In this document: positions 1 through 10,345 of the stretch, in pieces
Numbering within the stretch: the first letter of the stretch is position 1
Layout: the number at the start of each line of letters is the position of its first letter
Assembly (NCBI GenBank): GCA_022385805.1
Contig: MU277693.1
Location: 1 to 64,000, forward strand
Origin: Pilatotrama ljubarskyi
Lineage: Eukaryota; Basidiomycota; Agaricomycetes; Polyporales; Polyporaceae
Reading direction: 5' to 3'
Length of the DNA stretch: 64,000 nt
Translations under genes and position numbers: made by a program
Notes under the pieces: generated by a model
Told to the model about the DNA's origin: nothing
Databases searched by the model: none
The model's input: only the letters and a program-made list of their open reading frames with translations

Positions 1-2
1 TG

Positions 3-299
3 TTGGATACTCCGCGGAAGGCTCGTATCTACACCAAGGTCGACCTCCGCCATGCGTACAACCTAGTCCGCATCGCTCCCGGAGACAAGTGGAAGACCGC
101 TTTTTGGACTTGCTATGGGTCCTTCGAATGGCTCGTAATGCCCTTCGGACTATCCAATGCCCCTGCCGCTTTCCAGCAATTCGTCAATGACATCTTCGCG
201 GACTTGCTTGATGTCTGCGTCGTGGTCTACCTCGATGACATCCTGATCTACTCCGACAACCCCGAGCAACATCGGGAGCACGTCAAAGAGGTACTCGGG
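3..299 (+). mobile_element. Ty3/gypsy reverse transcriptase fragment
   Basis: About 95 codons read as the palm region of an LTR-retrotransposon reverse transcriptase. The VDLRHAYN and [13 protein letters not shown] blocks are followed by the catalytic YLDDILIYS box, which carries the two metal-binding aspartates. Family order and spacing match Ty3/gypsy elements. The similarity ends abruptly after the HVKEVL block and a stop follows at about 315, so the 3' part of the domain, RNase H and integrase are missing here. The 5' side is cut by the window edge. I read it as a truncated copy, not a working element, because unrelated sequence follows directly. Confidence 0.85.
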
Positions 300-913
300 T
301 GTGTCGTCAACTTGTGAGCCCAACATCGCAGGAAAGCAGCACGAAGAGTCAGGCAGGAACGTGAAGGCTGCTTGCTGACTGAGGATGGTCAGACTTCCAG
401 TTAGGGAGGATGATGAGTCCTAGACATTTTCTGACTCGTTGTCAAGCTTCGAGCACCTATCGCCCTGTGATCAAGCCTCATGCCTGACATGCTGCCACCA
501 CCTGCCTCACTGAAGCACTGCCACCTTCCGGAAATGGAAGGTCTTCAACATTTTTCAACCTTCAAGTGTTCTCTAATGCTTTTGTTCCATTGTCCTTTGC
601 GCAACCGATCACCACACATTTGTCCTGCCTGCAAGGAGGCCTTTGAGAACTTTCAAGTGGCTGGCAAGCCTTTGGAATGGATCAGAAGTACATAGGCACC
701 CAGTAGATATAAAGATCGCTCCTCTGTACGTAGCTTGAGAAAGCAATTGCACTCACTGTCTCTTCTCTGTCTCTCTCTTATTAAACAAGCTCTACTCCTC
801 GTCAAAGCTAGTGAGTCATTTGCTAGGCCATTCAACTCATTGTCATCATCGTCACCGCCATCTCAGTTGTCCTCTTTGCTGTCACTCCTTCACTATTCAC
901 TTCCTTCGCTGTC
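300..913. repeat. Repeat-like stretch with TATA-like and CT-rich blocks
   Basis: No coding region is visible. There is a TATA-like AGATATAAAG at about 704, followed by CT-rich sequence (TCTCTTCTCTGTCTCTCTCT near 757-776) and an ATTAAACAAGC block. This arrangement resembles the promoter part of an LTR. I could not find a matching second copy or target duplication in the window, so the assignment is inference only. Confidence 0.3.
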
Positions 914-2008
914 AGCTGCTGTTGTGGCAATGATGCATCAGATTACAGAAAACCTCCAGCCCCCCTATTGCATCAAAATCCATACATTACCAAGATCAAT
1001 CACATAAGCTCCTAGGTTTCAAATTTTCTTCCAAATGCGGAAATTCTGCCTGGGAGGGGTCCCCAGTCTCATTATTAGCATAGATAAGGGCACTTTTCTC
1101 ATCAGCTGGGCTCAATCAGGCAAGAGCATACTCATCTAATTGATTCTGATCTACAGGGAACACATGATATATCACTAGAAAGCTGCATTCAGCAGCTTTC
1201 CAATGGTATATTACGCGTTGTGATCCGTTTCTGTGTCATCGCACTGTGAGCCTGGAAAGCGGCCTGTGGCCAAGGGGAGTGCACTCCCTGGCATTGTGGC
1301 ACAGCATTTTGGCGCAGATCCGCTAGTATGCCTACATAGAGGTAGTTAGCAGGTACAGTGGGCAAAAACAATGGAGAGATTCTGTCAAGAATTGACTGAG
1401 ATACAGCTGGGCCCCCTCCCCAAGCAGGGAAGAAGGCAGCGCAGCTATACCGTGATGCATCAGCTCACAAAAGGGCACATTGGAAAGAAATTTTAGCTGC
1501 TTTCCAATGCGCTCACTCATACCCTGATCTGATGCAGAACAAACATGGGGTGTACCTATTTCTGTGGCCCCTAGCCCAAAGTGGGGATAAGTATGTCACA
1601 TTAGATTGCACAAAAGTGCGCAATTTGTTCACCTGAATGATGCAAACACATCCCAGAAAGAACCAGGTCATTCCAGATTTGGGTGAGCTAGAGCATTTCA
1701 AGGGACCCCTACCTGCTGCCTCAGGGGCCCTCTGCCAAATGCGGCCACCTGCTGATCAAAAAAGCGCCCCGTAGATCGGAATTGATTGGATGAGTATGCA
1801 CCTGCCTGATTGAGCCCAGCTGATGAGAAAAGCGCCCTTATCTATGCTGATAATGAGACCGGGGACCCCTCCCAGGCCGGATTTCTGCATTTAAAAGGGA
1901 TTTTGAAACCCAGGAGCTTATGTGATTGATCTCGGTAATGTACGATTTTTGATGCAATAGGGGGGCTGGAGGTTTTCTGTAATCTGATGCATTACTGCTA
2001 CAGCAGCT
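914..2008. mobile_element. Non-autonomous DNA element with about 240-bp inverted arms
   Basis: The left arm (about 914-1160) and the reverse complement of the right arm (about 1765-2008) align over their whole length with scattered substitutions. Both outer ends read AGCTGCTGT, then ATGCATCAGATTACAG. The roughly 600-bp centre has no credible ORF; it contains a short perfect hairpin (AAAGCTGC / GCAGCTTT near 1180-1202). Long inverted arms around a non-coding core fit a MITE or foldback-type element. No clear target duplication was seen. Several CpG sites in the right arm appear as CA or TG in the left arm. Confidence 0.75.
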
Positions 2009-2752
2009 AGTGTCGCCGTCACTGTTCGCTCCCCTCACCGTCACCATCGCTTGCCTTCTCCCTCCACACCTCATCTACCCCCTTTGAATGCATTCACTAC
2101 CTCACTGTCACCTTTGTTCACACTTTGGAGATCTAGGCTTTCCTTCATTCATTGTCACATTCCGTGCCACCAAGGAGCGAGACCTCCGCTGGAACTCCCA
2201 CAGGAGCTCCGGATGGGACTTCCTCGGACGTCCATACCTTCCTTACTTAGTAGTCTTCGAGCCCTTTCTCCGTTGATGTCATATCTCTTCTTATCAGTTT
2301 ATCCCTTTCCCTTGTCTTGCTTCACTAGGCCTCGGAGTTCCCGGAAGTCCGATGCCTATGATGTAGGGCCCTTCCTTGTTTGTTGGGGCTACTTAGTATA
2401 AATAGCTGAGCTGGTAGTAGTGTTTGCCTCAGTTTGGATACCTCGTTACTGCCTCGTTACTATCTCGTTACTTCTCGGCTACTCCCCCCGGCTCCTTCTG
2501 TATCTACCCCGCAAATACATCTCCCTTTCCCGCAACTCCCCCGTAACTCCATCGGAACTCCATTCTCCCTCCGTTCCTTCCCGTCTCTTGTCAGTGTTCA
2601 CCAGTAAATAGGGGACACTAGACAAGACCGTTCAGGGTGTTGCCAATAGCTTCGCTGAAGTCCCCACCCCCGTGTCGTAGCCGGACTCTGTCCGGAACTC
2701 CCGGAACTCTGTCCCCTCCGTCTGCCCGCTGTCTACGGCACGTGTCCTAACA
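2009..2752 (+). mobile_element. LTR-like sequence, 3' end defined
   Basis: The stretch has a TATA-like AGTATAAATAG at about 2395, degenerate repeats of CTCGTTACT around 2440-2475, and an end reading CACGTGTCCTAACA at 2752, which fits the conserved ..TAACA terminus of fungal LTRs. A decayed second copy of its last 120 bases lies at 3820-3942, which supports it as a repeated element. The 5' boundary is not identified and the element body is absent. Confidence 0.5.
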
Positions 2753-3819
2753 TTCATCTTCTATAGTTCTTCTAACCCTTACTGATCTACTGTGGTAGCC
2801 TCAGGACCCACGAAAACTTGCCCCCCATTTCTTTTTATCCGGTTTGACAGTAGTGCTTATTATTTTAGAGTATAGGTTGTACCTTTGAGCAAGCATACCA
2901 ATGCCTAGTCTAGCTTGGTCTCTGTCTGGTCATTATGTGTATGCCTACAAACCCCAGACAACATGTCCTACAATAATTATCTTGTCTATATTTGCCTGAC
3001 CAGAAATAGAAAAAGTGTTGATGTTTTCATCACTTTGCACTATGGTGCTGCTAACACAGAGTGATCAATTTGCTCCTATTCTATTGCCGTTCATTCTATT
3101 CATTCTCATCATGCAGAACCTCCCTCTGGATATTCTCTATAAGCTGAGAAGTTCTGTCTGCTATCCTTGGCATAAGAGGCACTGCTATGCCTGTTTTCAT
3201 GTGACTTCTTCCAAGAAATAAGCCTCACTTCTTCACTGGCATTTGGTGCTGCAAACTGTTGATCATGTGTTCTATCTTTGGCTGGTACCTCCTCTTTCTA
3301 AAACTCATTTTCTGGTTGACTCTCTCAAGGATTCATCTGCCTTATTCTCAGCTGTTATCAACTTTGAGTGTGAATATTGCAAACACTCATCAGAGGTGTC
3401 AGAGGTTCACATCAGTTAACATAAGGTATGCAGTGTGTTCCCAACATCACAGGAATTGGATTCAAATCTCCGGAACAACGTCATCTGTGAAGGCTCTTGC
3501 CAGTCAAGCTATTTCCTTCGTGTTCAAGCTAACAAGCTCAAAATCTCAATCTGCCATCTCTCTGGATCTCTATCACTCTCTAGCATTGCAGCATGGTAGC
3601 CTCATGGGATAGCGAACAGTATCACAATCATAGAGACATTTGTGGGATATCAGGTGAGCACATTGACATCACCCCTAACCTTGGGGTTGTATTGGATGTG
3701 GCCATGCAAAGCTGTGCACAGTATTTATCCAAACATTTTGGAGTGTATTTTTTCCCACAGGGTGCTTATTTTGTTATATCATCTGATGGGAAGCTTATTG
3801 CATAATAAACAATTTCTTT
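2753..3819. repeat. AT-rich decayed repeat DNA, possible pol remnant
   Basis: No intact gene. A short open stretch near 3250-3420 contains a CEYCKHS-like cysteine pair that faintly recalls the pre-integrase zinc region of retrotransposon polyproteins. It is interrupted and lacks further motifs, so this is only a guess. The segment is CpG-poor like the other old repeats here. Confidence 0.25.
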
Positions 3820-3942
3820 GTTCCTCATTGATTGTAATAGTTTTGCTGAAGTCCCCAGCTCCATGCTATAGCTGGAACCCCTCCAGAGCCCCTCCAGAAC
3901 TCTATCTTCCAAACAACCACTTATGGCACACATCCTGACAGA
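3820..3942 (+). repeat. CpG-decayed fragment of the 2,752-ending LTR
   Basis: The block GCTGAAGTCCCCA and the following about 110 bases align to about 2635-2752, ending CACATCCTGACA against CGTGTCCTAACA. Most differences are C to T or G to A, for example GCTTCG to GTTTTG, TCGTAGCCGG to GCTATAGCTGG, and CACGTG to CACACA. It is therefore an old copy that has undergone transition mutation. Confidence 0.75.
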
Positions 3943-4234
3943 TATGTATAAAGCACCTAGAAGCAGAGAAATTTGCTGCCACTGATTTTGATTTATAATA
4001 ATTGGGGCTTCCACAAGATGCATCAAGGCATGCTATGTGTGTATCGTCATGGCTTAGATAGATGCTTTGCAAACCTTTATACATGGCATTATTCAGTAAA
4101 GGAACCTATCCAGAAGTATGAGCTCTCTGATATACAACATGGTTGGATTTCCAGCAGTGCATGAGAGGCAGCTTATTATTATCATGGCAAAAGACTCACC
4201 ATTAAGGCACAACTGCTGGTTAGTTTTAGGTACC
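3943..4234. other. No recognisable feature
   Basis: AT-rich, CpG-poor sequence with no credible ORF or repeat partner seen. Confidence 0.4.
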
Positions 4235-4605
4235 ATGCAGGATCAAGACCAATGTCCAGAGCCAGAAGACAGAAGGCCAATATCAGGTTGAAATGCATTC
4301 AATCAGAATCTGGTCAGAGTCTGCACAGTAAGATGTAGAAAATCCTAGAGTAGGCAGGGACGTGAGCAAGCCGACGAGCACGATCAAGCAGGATTCTCTG
4401 ATATTTTGGATACTCCGTCTAAGCGCGTGAGGATACAAAACAGGCAGCAGACGACCGAACTCCCACTACCAATAAAGTTCTATCTCTGCCACTCTCCAAT
4501 GGCAGTTGCCGCCCAAACCCAAACTTGCATCATAAGAGGACACATGAAACTATTAGTAACATGCTCTGAGAGTCAGAAAGATGTCCTCTATTTGGGGGAA
4601 GTGGG
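4235..4605 (+). repeat. Decayed copy of the solo-LTR family, interrupted
   Basis: Positions about 4240-4350 follow the start of the solo LTR at 7954: the AGACCGGAACCTGG-type block appears as AGACCAATGTCCAG, and GAAAGGCCGATATCGG as GAAGGCCAATATCAGG. Positions about 4535-4600 match the later AAACTATTAGTAA...TCCTCTATTT block. Between them sits an unrelated segment of about 180 bases that still keeps CpG sites. The LTR parts have lost nearly all CpG, mainly as CA. Confidence 0.65.
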
Positions 4606-5452
4606 CCATTCCTGGCAGGTATGATTGATGAGGTATGAAGTATACATTGAGTGTCAGTTGTGTATGATACACCACAGAATTCCACCCTTTATAGTCTGCT
4701 TTCATCCACTTACCGCAATTTTTCTGATACAGTACGAGATCAAGCAACCTTGCCCAGTATTCTGCACTCCATATGGGAGAGACTGTCCTAGTCTTTTTCA
4801 TTGCTATAGGAGGAGCACACATTCATGACCATCACTTGCAGCTTTGCACAGGATGATGCTCTCAAAAGCATATGAGAGACTAGCTGCCAAAAGTTGCTGA
4901 ACTGCTGAGAAGCATATTTTAGCAGTAAAGCACATGCACAGAATGCACTCATTTCAGTGTGCATAAATTGATTCATAATTTCTCCCATTAGATAGAACTA
5001 ATTAAGAGTTCTGTGATGAAGCATATATACTGTATGTATTTTATTGGCCTCTTTTTCTATGTAATACCTCCATCTCAATTCATCCTGATATGTAGGCCAG
5101 TTATCATGCATACTATGCAACAGAGCTCCTTAAGAGGTGTCCAACAGTATATAATACATGCATGTTACACAAGAAGCAGGCTGAAGCCTAGCAGGTTTCC
5201 GAATGCTGAGAAAGCAGCTAAACATAGCCCACATGCCTTTGCTGAGAGAGAGACTTTATCAGAGCTGTTTTGCTCGGCCCCAAATTCCTCAGGTGGAGCA
5301 TCCTCAGCTAATTACGTGGGCGGACTGCCTCTGTTGGGCTCCATGTCTTTTATGGATGAGATCTGCTTTGATCACAGGCTAATTAGTGCAGAAAATGCAA
5401 CAACATTTCCAGCATCTTCAGTTTTGCTCATCTGAGTGTGTAAACTACTCAG
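4606..5452. other. No recognisable feature
   Basis: About 850 bases of AT-rich sequence on the repeat side of the window. Only short overlapping ORFs without recognisable motifs are present, and I found no partner repeat. Confidence 0.4.
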
Positions 5453-5808
5453 TTGTATTCAGCTTGGAAGCAGCTTTCAGAGCGGGCAGAACCCAATGTT
5501 TGGGGTCCAAACGTGCGAGTAAAATAGGAGAAACTGAAATAACCTCACTAAAATGTCCATAATCGGGACATTAAGAAACCATTGGTTGGACATTCAGAAT
5601 GGTATTCAATAATTCTTTCAATGGTCTGGTTGGAACCCTTGAAAAACCTACAATAATGTTAGCCCAATGTTTTGAATGCAGGCCATGCAGAAACCAACAT
5701 GAATGCATACCAAAAGGTATGAGAATGTTTGGGCTAAGGACTATGGAGATACATCGTAAAACCATACAAAATGTCTCGCATCGGAACATGCTGAAAACAT
5801 CCAGGACA

Positions 5809-6244
5809 TTATTACCATTTGCATAATAGTTGTCACGTGACACATTGCCTCTCCAGACCGCATCCTGAGTGTCAAGAAATCACTGCAGCTTACAAAGCTC
5901 ATGAAAATGGATGCTTCCTTTTTCTAAAGAGGACTAAAATCTTATGCTATTTTTTCATGCATATTTTGGATGAGCAGTGAGGCTCACATGCTTCCAACTG
6001 GAAATTGAGCCTAGCTCATGGTAGCTGAAGCTGATATTCCTCATAGTAGGCTATTCAGCATACTACCTGGTCACCTCTCCACCCATTTTGTATACATTTT
6101 ATAACATAAAGATGGTTTGAACTGTCTGCAATAGAGATTGACATTTTTGAGGAACTCTATACTGAGCTACAGATTTTTCGAAGAGAGAGCACACAGGAGA
6201 AGCCATTCTGGTCATGTGACAACTAATTTGCAAATGGTAATAAA
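5809..6244 (+). mobile_element. MITE copy A (TCACGTGA-TIR family)
   Basis: About 436 bases. The left end reads TTATTACCATTTGCATAA then TTGTCACGTGAC. The right end is its inverse: GTCATGTGACAACT then TTGCAAATGGTAATAA. The interior is non-coding and is shared with copies B, C and D (for example CACCTCTCCACCCATTTT and GAGCTACAGATTTTT). Similar length, conserved inverted ends and several copies in the window define a MITE family. Confidence 0.85.
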
Positions 6245-6456
6245 AATGGTAAAGCATAGTTAGCGGTGATACACCTTGAATACATGTCAAATGTCTCCTT
6301 GATGTTCCTTCTCTGGAACATTGAGATGTCCTTGTAAGGACATAGTCAATGTCTTCAGCGTGTTTTGGCATGTACCATAGTACGAAAATCAAGCAAACAT
6401 TCAAAATTATTTACTCATGTTTTTCCCAAGTTCCACCACAAATCATGCCCACACTC

Positions 6457-7092
6457 TGTTAGAGACCGTGCGGGGTTAAGACCGGAGTCCGGAATCAGAA
6501 CGGAACGGAATCCGATCGGAGTCCGACATGGGATGAGGACTACGCGAAACTATTAGTAATGCGACTGAGAGCCTAGGTCCTCTATTTAGTACGCGAGTGA
6601 TCTATCAGTTCCGAGGTCGGAACGATCGGACCGGTTGAAGGTAGATCAGGCCGAGGCTGGTCCCAGTTGGACACTGGGAATAGAGGTCGACAGAGGACAA
6701 GTACAAGTTCGCAGAACTCGTCGAGTGCGAAGGCAGAGTTCCGGAATCGAATCGGATCGGAGTGATCAGACCGAAGGAGGAGGATACCGAATATTATTCC
6801 AGAGGAGATACAGATGAGAACAGAAGGTAGGTATACGAGATATCTGAACTGAAGAACTACCCTATAGATTCCGAAGCTTATATAGTAAGAAGTAAGTAAG
6901 GTTCGGGTTTGTAACAAGTAACTGCGGAATGGAGATCGGAACATGGTGGAGTGAGGGTCTGGATCGCGTGGAGTAAGGGGCGGGTTAGTTTCGTCACCGA
7001 TGATGACGAGTACGTGTCGGGTTCCGATCGGAATTATCGGAACCAAACCGGAACCGGAACCGGAATGGTACTTAGCTGCACGGGTGCTAATA
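6457..7092 (+). mobile_element. Solo LTR 1
   Basis: 636 bases from TGTTAGAGACCGTGCGGGG to a degraded CTAATA end (CTAACA in the sister copy). It is flanked by the 5-bp duplication CACTC at 6452-6456 and 7093-7097. It shares the AAACTATTAGTAATGC block, a TTATATAGTAAGAAGTAAGT block and a CGATGATGACGAGT block with solo LTR 2. No internal retrotransposon sequence is present, so it is the product of LTR-LTR recombination. Confidence 0.88.
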
Positions 7093-7750
7093 CACTCTTA
7101 TTTCAGTTTTCTCAATGTTTTCAGCATATTTTGCAACAAAACATTGGGTTTTGCCCACTGTGTTTCAAACATTATACAACACACCTATATTGGCTTGGGT
7201 GCTGAAGCAACAAAGAAGCAGAAGCAGTGTGTGTGGCTGAGAACAAAGGAAGGTAAAGAACATGTTGCATTCAGTAAGCGCCCGACACACAATCAGAATC
7301 CTGGGATTGCACCAGAAGATTTGATGCTGTTTGGTCGATGCTTATGTAGTGTGGCCCCTGGGCACGGCCTCACTGTCTATTTGGAGCAAGCAGAGCATTT
7401 GGCTCTTACTACAACTGGTTTCTATATGATATAGGGCATGCCATATACCATTTTCAAGCTGCTTTCAAGCTGAATACAATGGTGCATATAGTGTCCTTGT
7501 AAGTTCGGGACTGCGCTTAATAGATGCAAGTTACTTGTTCTGAAGGATTCATGAAGTAGTTATTCGGCTCTTGTTGCACCTTCTCCTTGCAGAACCAAGA
7601 TGCATTATGTATCAGCACAAAGCCTGTCTAGAAGTGAGTCCGGGGGTGTTATTACCATTTGCATGAAAGTTGTTGCATGACCGGAATGGCTTTGCCTGTT
7701 CCTTCCTCCTTGAAAAATCTGTAGCTCAGTACAAAGTCTCTCAAGAATCT

Positions 7751-8835
7751 TATTACCATTTGCATAAAAGTTGTCACGTGACACTGTTCAGCTCCATGCT
7801 GCATCTCAGATGTAAAGAAATCGTTGCTCACAGAGCTCATGGAATTAGATGCTTCCTTAGTCTGAGTAAAGATACAAATATATGTTATTTTCTGATGTAT
7901 ATTTTGGATGGAGACCGAAGCTTTCATGCTCTACTTTAGACATTCAGCCCAGCTGTTAGGAACCGTGCAGGGGTAAGACCGGAACCTGGAGGCCGGAAGA
8001 CGAAAGGCCGATATCGGACCGGAAGGGTCCGATAGGAAACCGGTCGGAGTCCACATGGTACTGGGGGTGGAGAGGACTCGCGAAACTATTAGTAATGCAC
8101 TTCGAGAGTCGACGGAGTCCTCTAATTTACGGAGGAATGTATGCTTATGTAATCGGACCACAAGCGGACCGATGTCGGAGGCCGGTCGGAGACCGGCGGT
8201 AGAAGTCGAAGTGTCGAACTGCTGGCCAGAGGACAAGTCACGAAGGACTTATCTTAGTAGTGTCGGAGGTCGGAGTATGATCGGACCGGAAATCGGAGGT
8301 CGGAAGGTTATTCCGGAGGATAAAGAAACGGGTAAAGGATGGGTAACCGAAGAGTTGTACCAGCAGATCAGGTGGTTAACAAGATATCTGAACTAAAGAG
8401 CTACCCTATAGAATCCGTAGCTTATATAGTAAGAAGTAAGTAAGGTTCGGGTTTGTAAGGAGTAACTGCAGAGGGGAGCTCGGAGGTCAGATCACGTGGA
8501 GTACGGAGCGGGTTAGTCTCATCGCCGATGATGACGAGTGAGTCTCGGAGTGGGCTCGGAGTCCGATCGGACCGATCGGGTTCCAAAAGGTGCCGGACCG
8601 GAAGGGTCCGCACGGGCGCTAACACCAGCTCATGATAAGTGTAGCTGATATAACCATAGTGGGCCATTTGGCCAGCTTTCTGATCACCTCTCCACCCATT
8701 TTATATGTATATCCAAACATATAAATCTGATCAAAATTCTTGAGGAACTCTGTACTAAGCTACAGATTTTTTGAAGAGGGAGGCCGCAAGCGAAGCCATT
8801 CCAGTCACGTGACAACATTTATGCAAACAGTAATA
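7751..8835 (+). mobile_element. MITE copy B, carrying solo LTR 2
   Basis: The ends TATTACCATTTGCATAAAAG plus TCACGTGAC, and TCACGTGACAACATTTATGC plus GTAATA, are inverted. A short direct repeat (A)ATCT lies on both sides (7746-7750 and about 8835-8839). Without solo LTR 2 and its duplication the element is about 410 bases. It inserted into copy C and was later hit by solo LTR 2. Confidence 0.82.
7954..8624 (+). mobile_element. Solo LTR 2 with intact target duplication
   Basis: 671 bases from TGTTAGGAACCGTGCAGGGG to GCACGGGCGCTAACA, with the perfect TG..CA ends expected of LTRs. The 5-bp duplication CCAGC is intact at 7949-7953 and 8625-8629. A TATA-like TTATATAGTAAG lies near 8422. It is CpG-rich compared with the surrounding MITE, so it is the younger insertion. 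Confidence 0.93.
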
Positions 8836-8945
8836 ATCTGTCTTGTAGCCAGTTTATTGGATTTTTATGCTCTGAGATTTATATAAATTGAATGCAGAGG
8901 TTGCCAGAAAGCATGCCAAATGGCCCACTGTGGTGATAACAGCCT

Positions 8946-9092
8946 GTGAGACACTGTGCCTGAACAATAACACAATCTAACAACTGGGCCAGAAAGGGCA
9001 CTATCCGGAGGCTATCAGCACAGTTGTTCAGATCTGTATAAGCAGTTTCCCATGTCATGCATGCCACTCCAGCATGAATTATGACACAGCCT
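8946..9092. mobile_element. 147-bp insert in MITE copy C
   Basis: Relative to copy D, copy C holds about 140 extra bases bounded by ACAGCCT at 8939-8945 and again at 9086-9092. The duplicated 7-mer suggests a target-site duplication of a short non-autonomous element. No clear inverted ends were seen, so the element type is unknown. Confidence 0.5.
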
Positions 9093-9312
9093 CAACTACC
9101 ATGCGCTCAGCTCAATGTCCAATTTGGAGCATGCGAGCCTCATTGTCCATCCAAAGTATACATCAGAAAATAGCATATGGTTTTATTCTTGTTATAGGAA
9201 AAGAATCATCCATTTTTCATGAGCTCTGTGAGCTGCAACAATTATATGACATCCAGGGTGCGGTCTGGAGAGGCAATGTTTGACGTGACAACTTCTATGC
9301 AAATGATAATAA

Positions 9313-9580
9313 TTTCTGTTCACCACAAAGATGCTCGCAATGATCCATCTCCATTATCCATTCTTAAGGAATGTTTGGCTTTAGAAAGTGTGGCAAAACA
9401 AGGCAGATGTGAATCAGATGTAAGGTCAATACAAGGCAAATCCAGGTCATCTCTTAAGCAGGCATATCACCATTCTGGAGGAGCTTCAAACTCAGAGATG
9501 TGGTTGAGCCCATATGCCCTAGGACTGGACTTTGCATGAATCCAATGTATCTACAAGTCTGGTTTTGCAACATATACAAG
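9313..9580. other. No recognisable feature
   Basis: Short stretch between MITE copy C and the reverse LTR; no gene or repeat partner seen. Confidence 0.4.
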
Positions 9581-10045
9581 TGTTAGCACCCATGCGAACC
9601 CTTCCGGTCTGGTGCCTCTCGGAACCTGATTAGACCGATTGGACTTCAAGACTCACCTCAAATCCCGATACTTACCAATTGGTTACTCCGCTCCACAGTA
9701 AGCTGATCATTGATGCTCCGGCTTACTCACTTACTCCACAGTACTTATCTATATAAGACCAGCACTTCTCAGATACAATGTTACATCCCGTGCACCCACC
9801 TTCTCCTCCGGTTCAACTCCGCATTTTTCAGACTCAACTCTGGCCATTACAGCACTTTGCAGAATGATACAGAAAGCACGAAATTTTACGTGTGAGCGCT
9901 TAGTGCCCAGCTACCAGAGCTGGTGAAACCACCGGGTGAATATGGGCGAGGGGGCACATGTGCAACCACAGGTGCTTACTTGTGACTGACCACGTGTTGC
10001 CTGTTGAAATGAATTTCTTTCTTCTCTTGCCTCGATCTTCAGGCT

Positions 10046-10258
10046 ATGGCATGCCAGACAGTGTCTCGAGACATCCAGCAGTGCATCCCTGTCTTCTACT
10101 TTGACCAAGGACGCTCAATGAAAGAGATATGCACTGTTCTTGGCATCAAGAAGAGCTTAGTCTACAAGAGACTCCTCTACCTCAAGCAGTACAGCACTAC
10201 ATATAATCCTCTCGCTCGGCAGTCGGACCAGAAATCAGAGTATGGAATATTATTCTGA
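10046..10258 (+). pseudogene. N-terminal HTH fragment of a Tc1/mariner-type transposase
   Basis: An open stretch of about 62 codons contains GRSMKEICTVLGIKKSLVYK, the helix-turn-helix pattern found at the start of Tc1/mariner-like transposases and related DNA-binding proteins. No DDE catalytic domain follows; after about 10,205 the sequence is LTR. It is a fragment trapped in the rearranged LTR 3. Weak inverted TCCGCATTTTT blocks near 9823 and 10400 could be remains of its ends. Confidence 0.55.
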
Positions 10259-10345
10259 AGGATGAACAAATGGTAAAGGATCGGGAACTGAAGAGTATAC
10301 CAGCAGATCAAGTGGTTAACAAGATATCTGAACTGAACTTGTATG
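10205..10345 (+). repeat. Inverted middle segment of LTR 3
   Basis: The run from CGGACCAGAAATCAGAGTAT to GTGGTTAACAAGATATCTGA matches solo LTR 2 around 8275-8392 in forward orientation. The rest of LTR 3 is reverse. It corresponds to the part missing between the two reverse LTR 3 blocks, so a local inversion is the simplest explanation. Confidence 0.6.

Larger units (their letters stand above)
5484..7156. mobile_element. DNA element with about 58-bp TIRs, carrying two insertions
   Basis: The left end, GGGCAGAACCCAATGTTT continuing to GAAACTGAAATAA (5484-5542), matches the reverse complement of the right end, GGGCAAAACCCAATGTTTTG to AAACTGAAATAA (7099-7156). Removing the MITE at 5809-6244 and the solo LTR at 6457-7092 leaves an element of about 600 bases with no coding capacity. 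It is a non-autonomous TIR element later hit by two unrelated elements. Confidence 0.65.
5453..7482. mobile_element. Possible outer element with short inverted ends
   Basis: TTGTATTCAGCTTGGAAGC at 5453 is matched, on the other strand, by TTGTATTCAGCTTGAAAGC ending at about 7482. The pair brackets the element at 5484-7156, suggesting an older host element of about 350 bases into which that element inserted. The match covers only about 25 bases, so the call is tentative. Confidence 0.4.
7649..9312 (-). mobile_element. MITE copy C, split by later insertions
   Basis: The first about 100 bases (7649-7748, starting TTATTACCATTTGCATGAAA) correspond to the start of copy D. The rest of that copy resumes at about 8836 (TTGTAGCCAGTT) and ends with the inverse terminus ATGCAAATGATAATAA near 9312. 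Copy B sits exactly in the gap, and a further 147-bp insert lies at 8946-9092. Joined, the two parts give one full-length copy in the same orientation as copy D. Confidence 0.75.

Noticed and set aside
3250..3420. Possible retrotransposon pre-integrase remnant with CEYCKHS
   Set aside because: A single weak motif in decayed DNA; kept only as a low-confidence note for the region.
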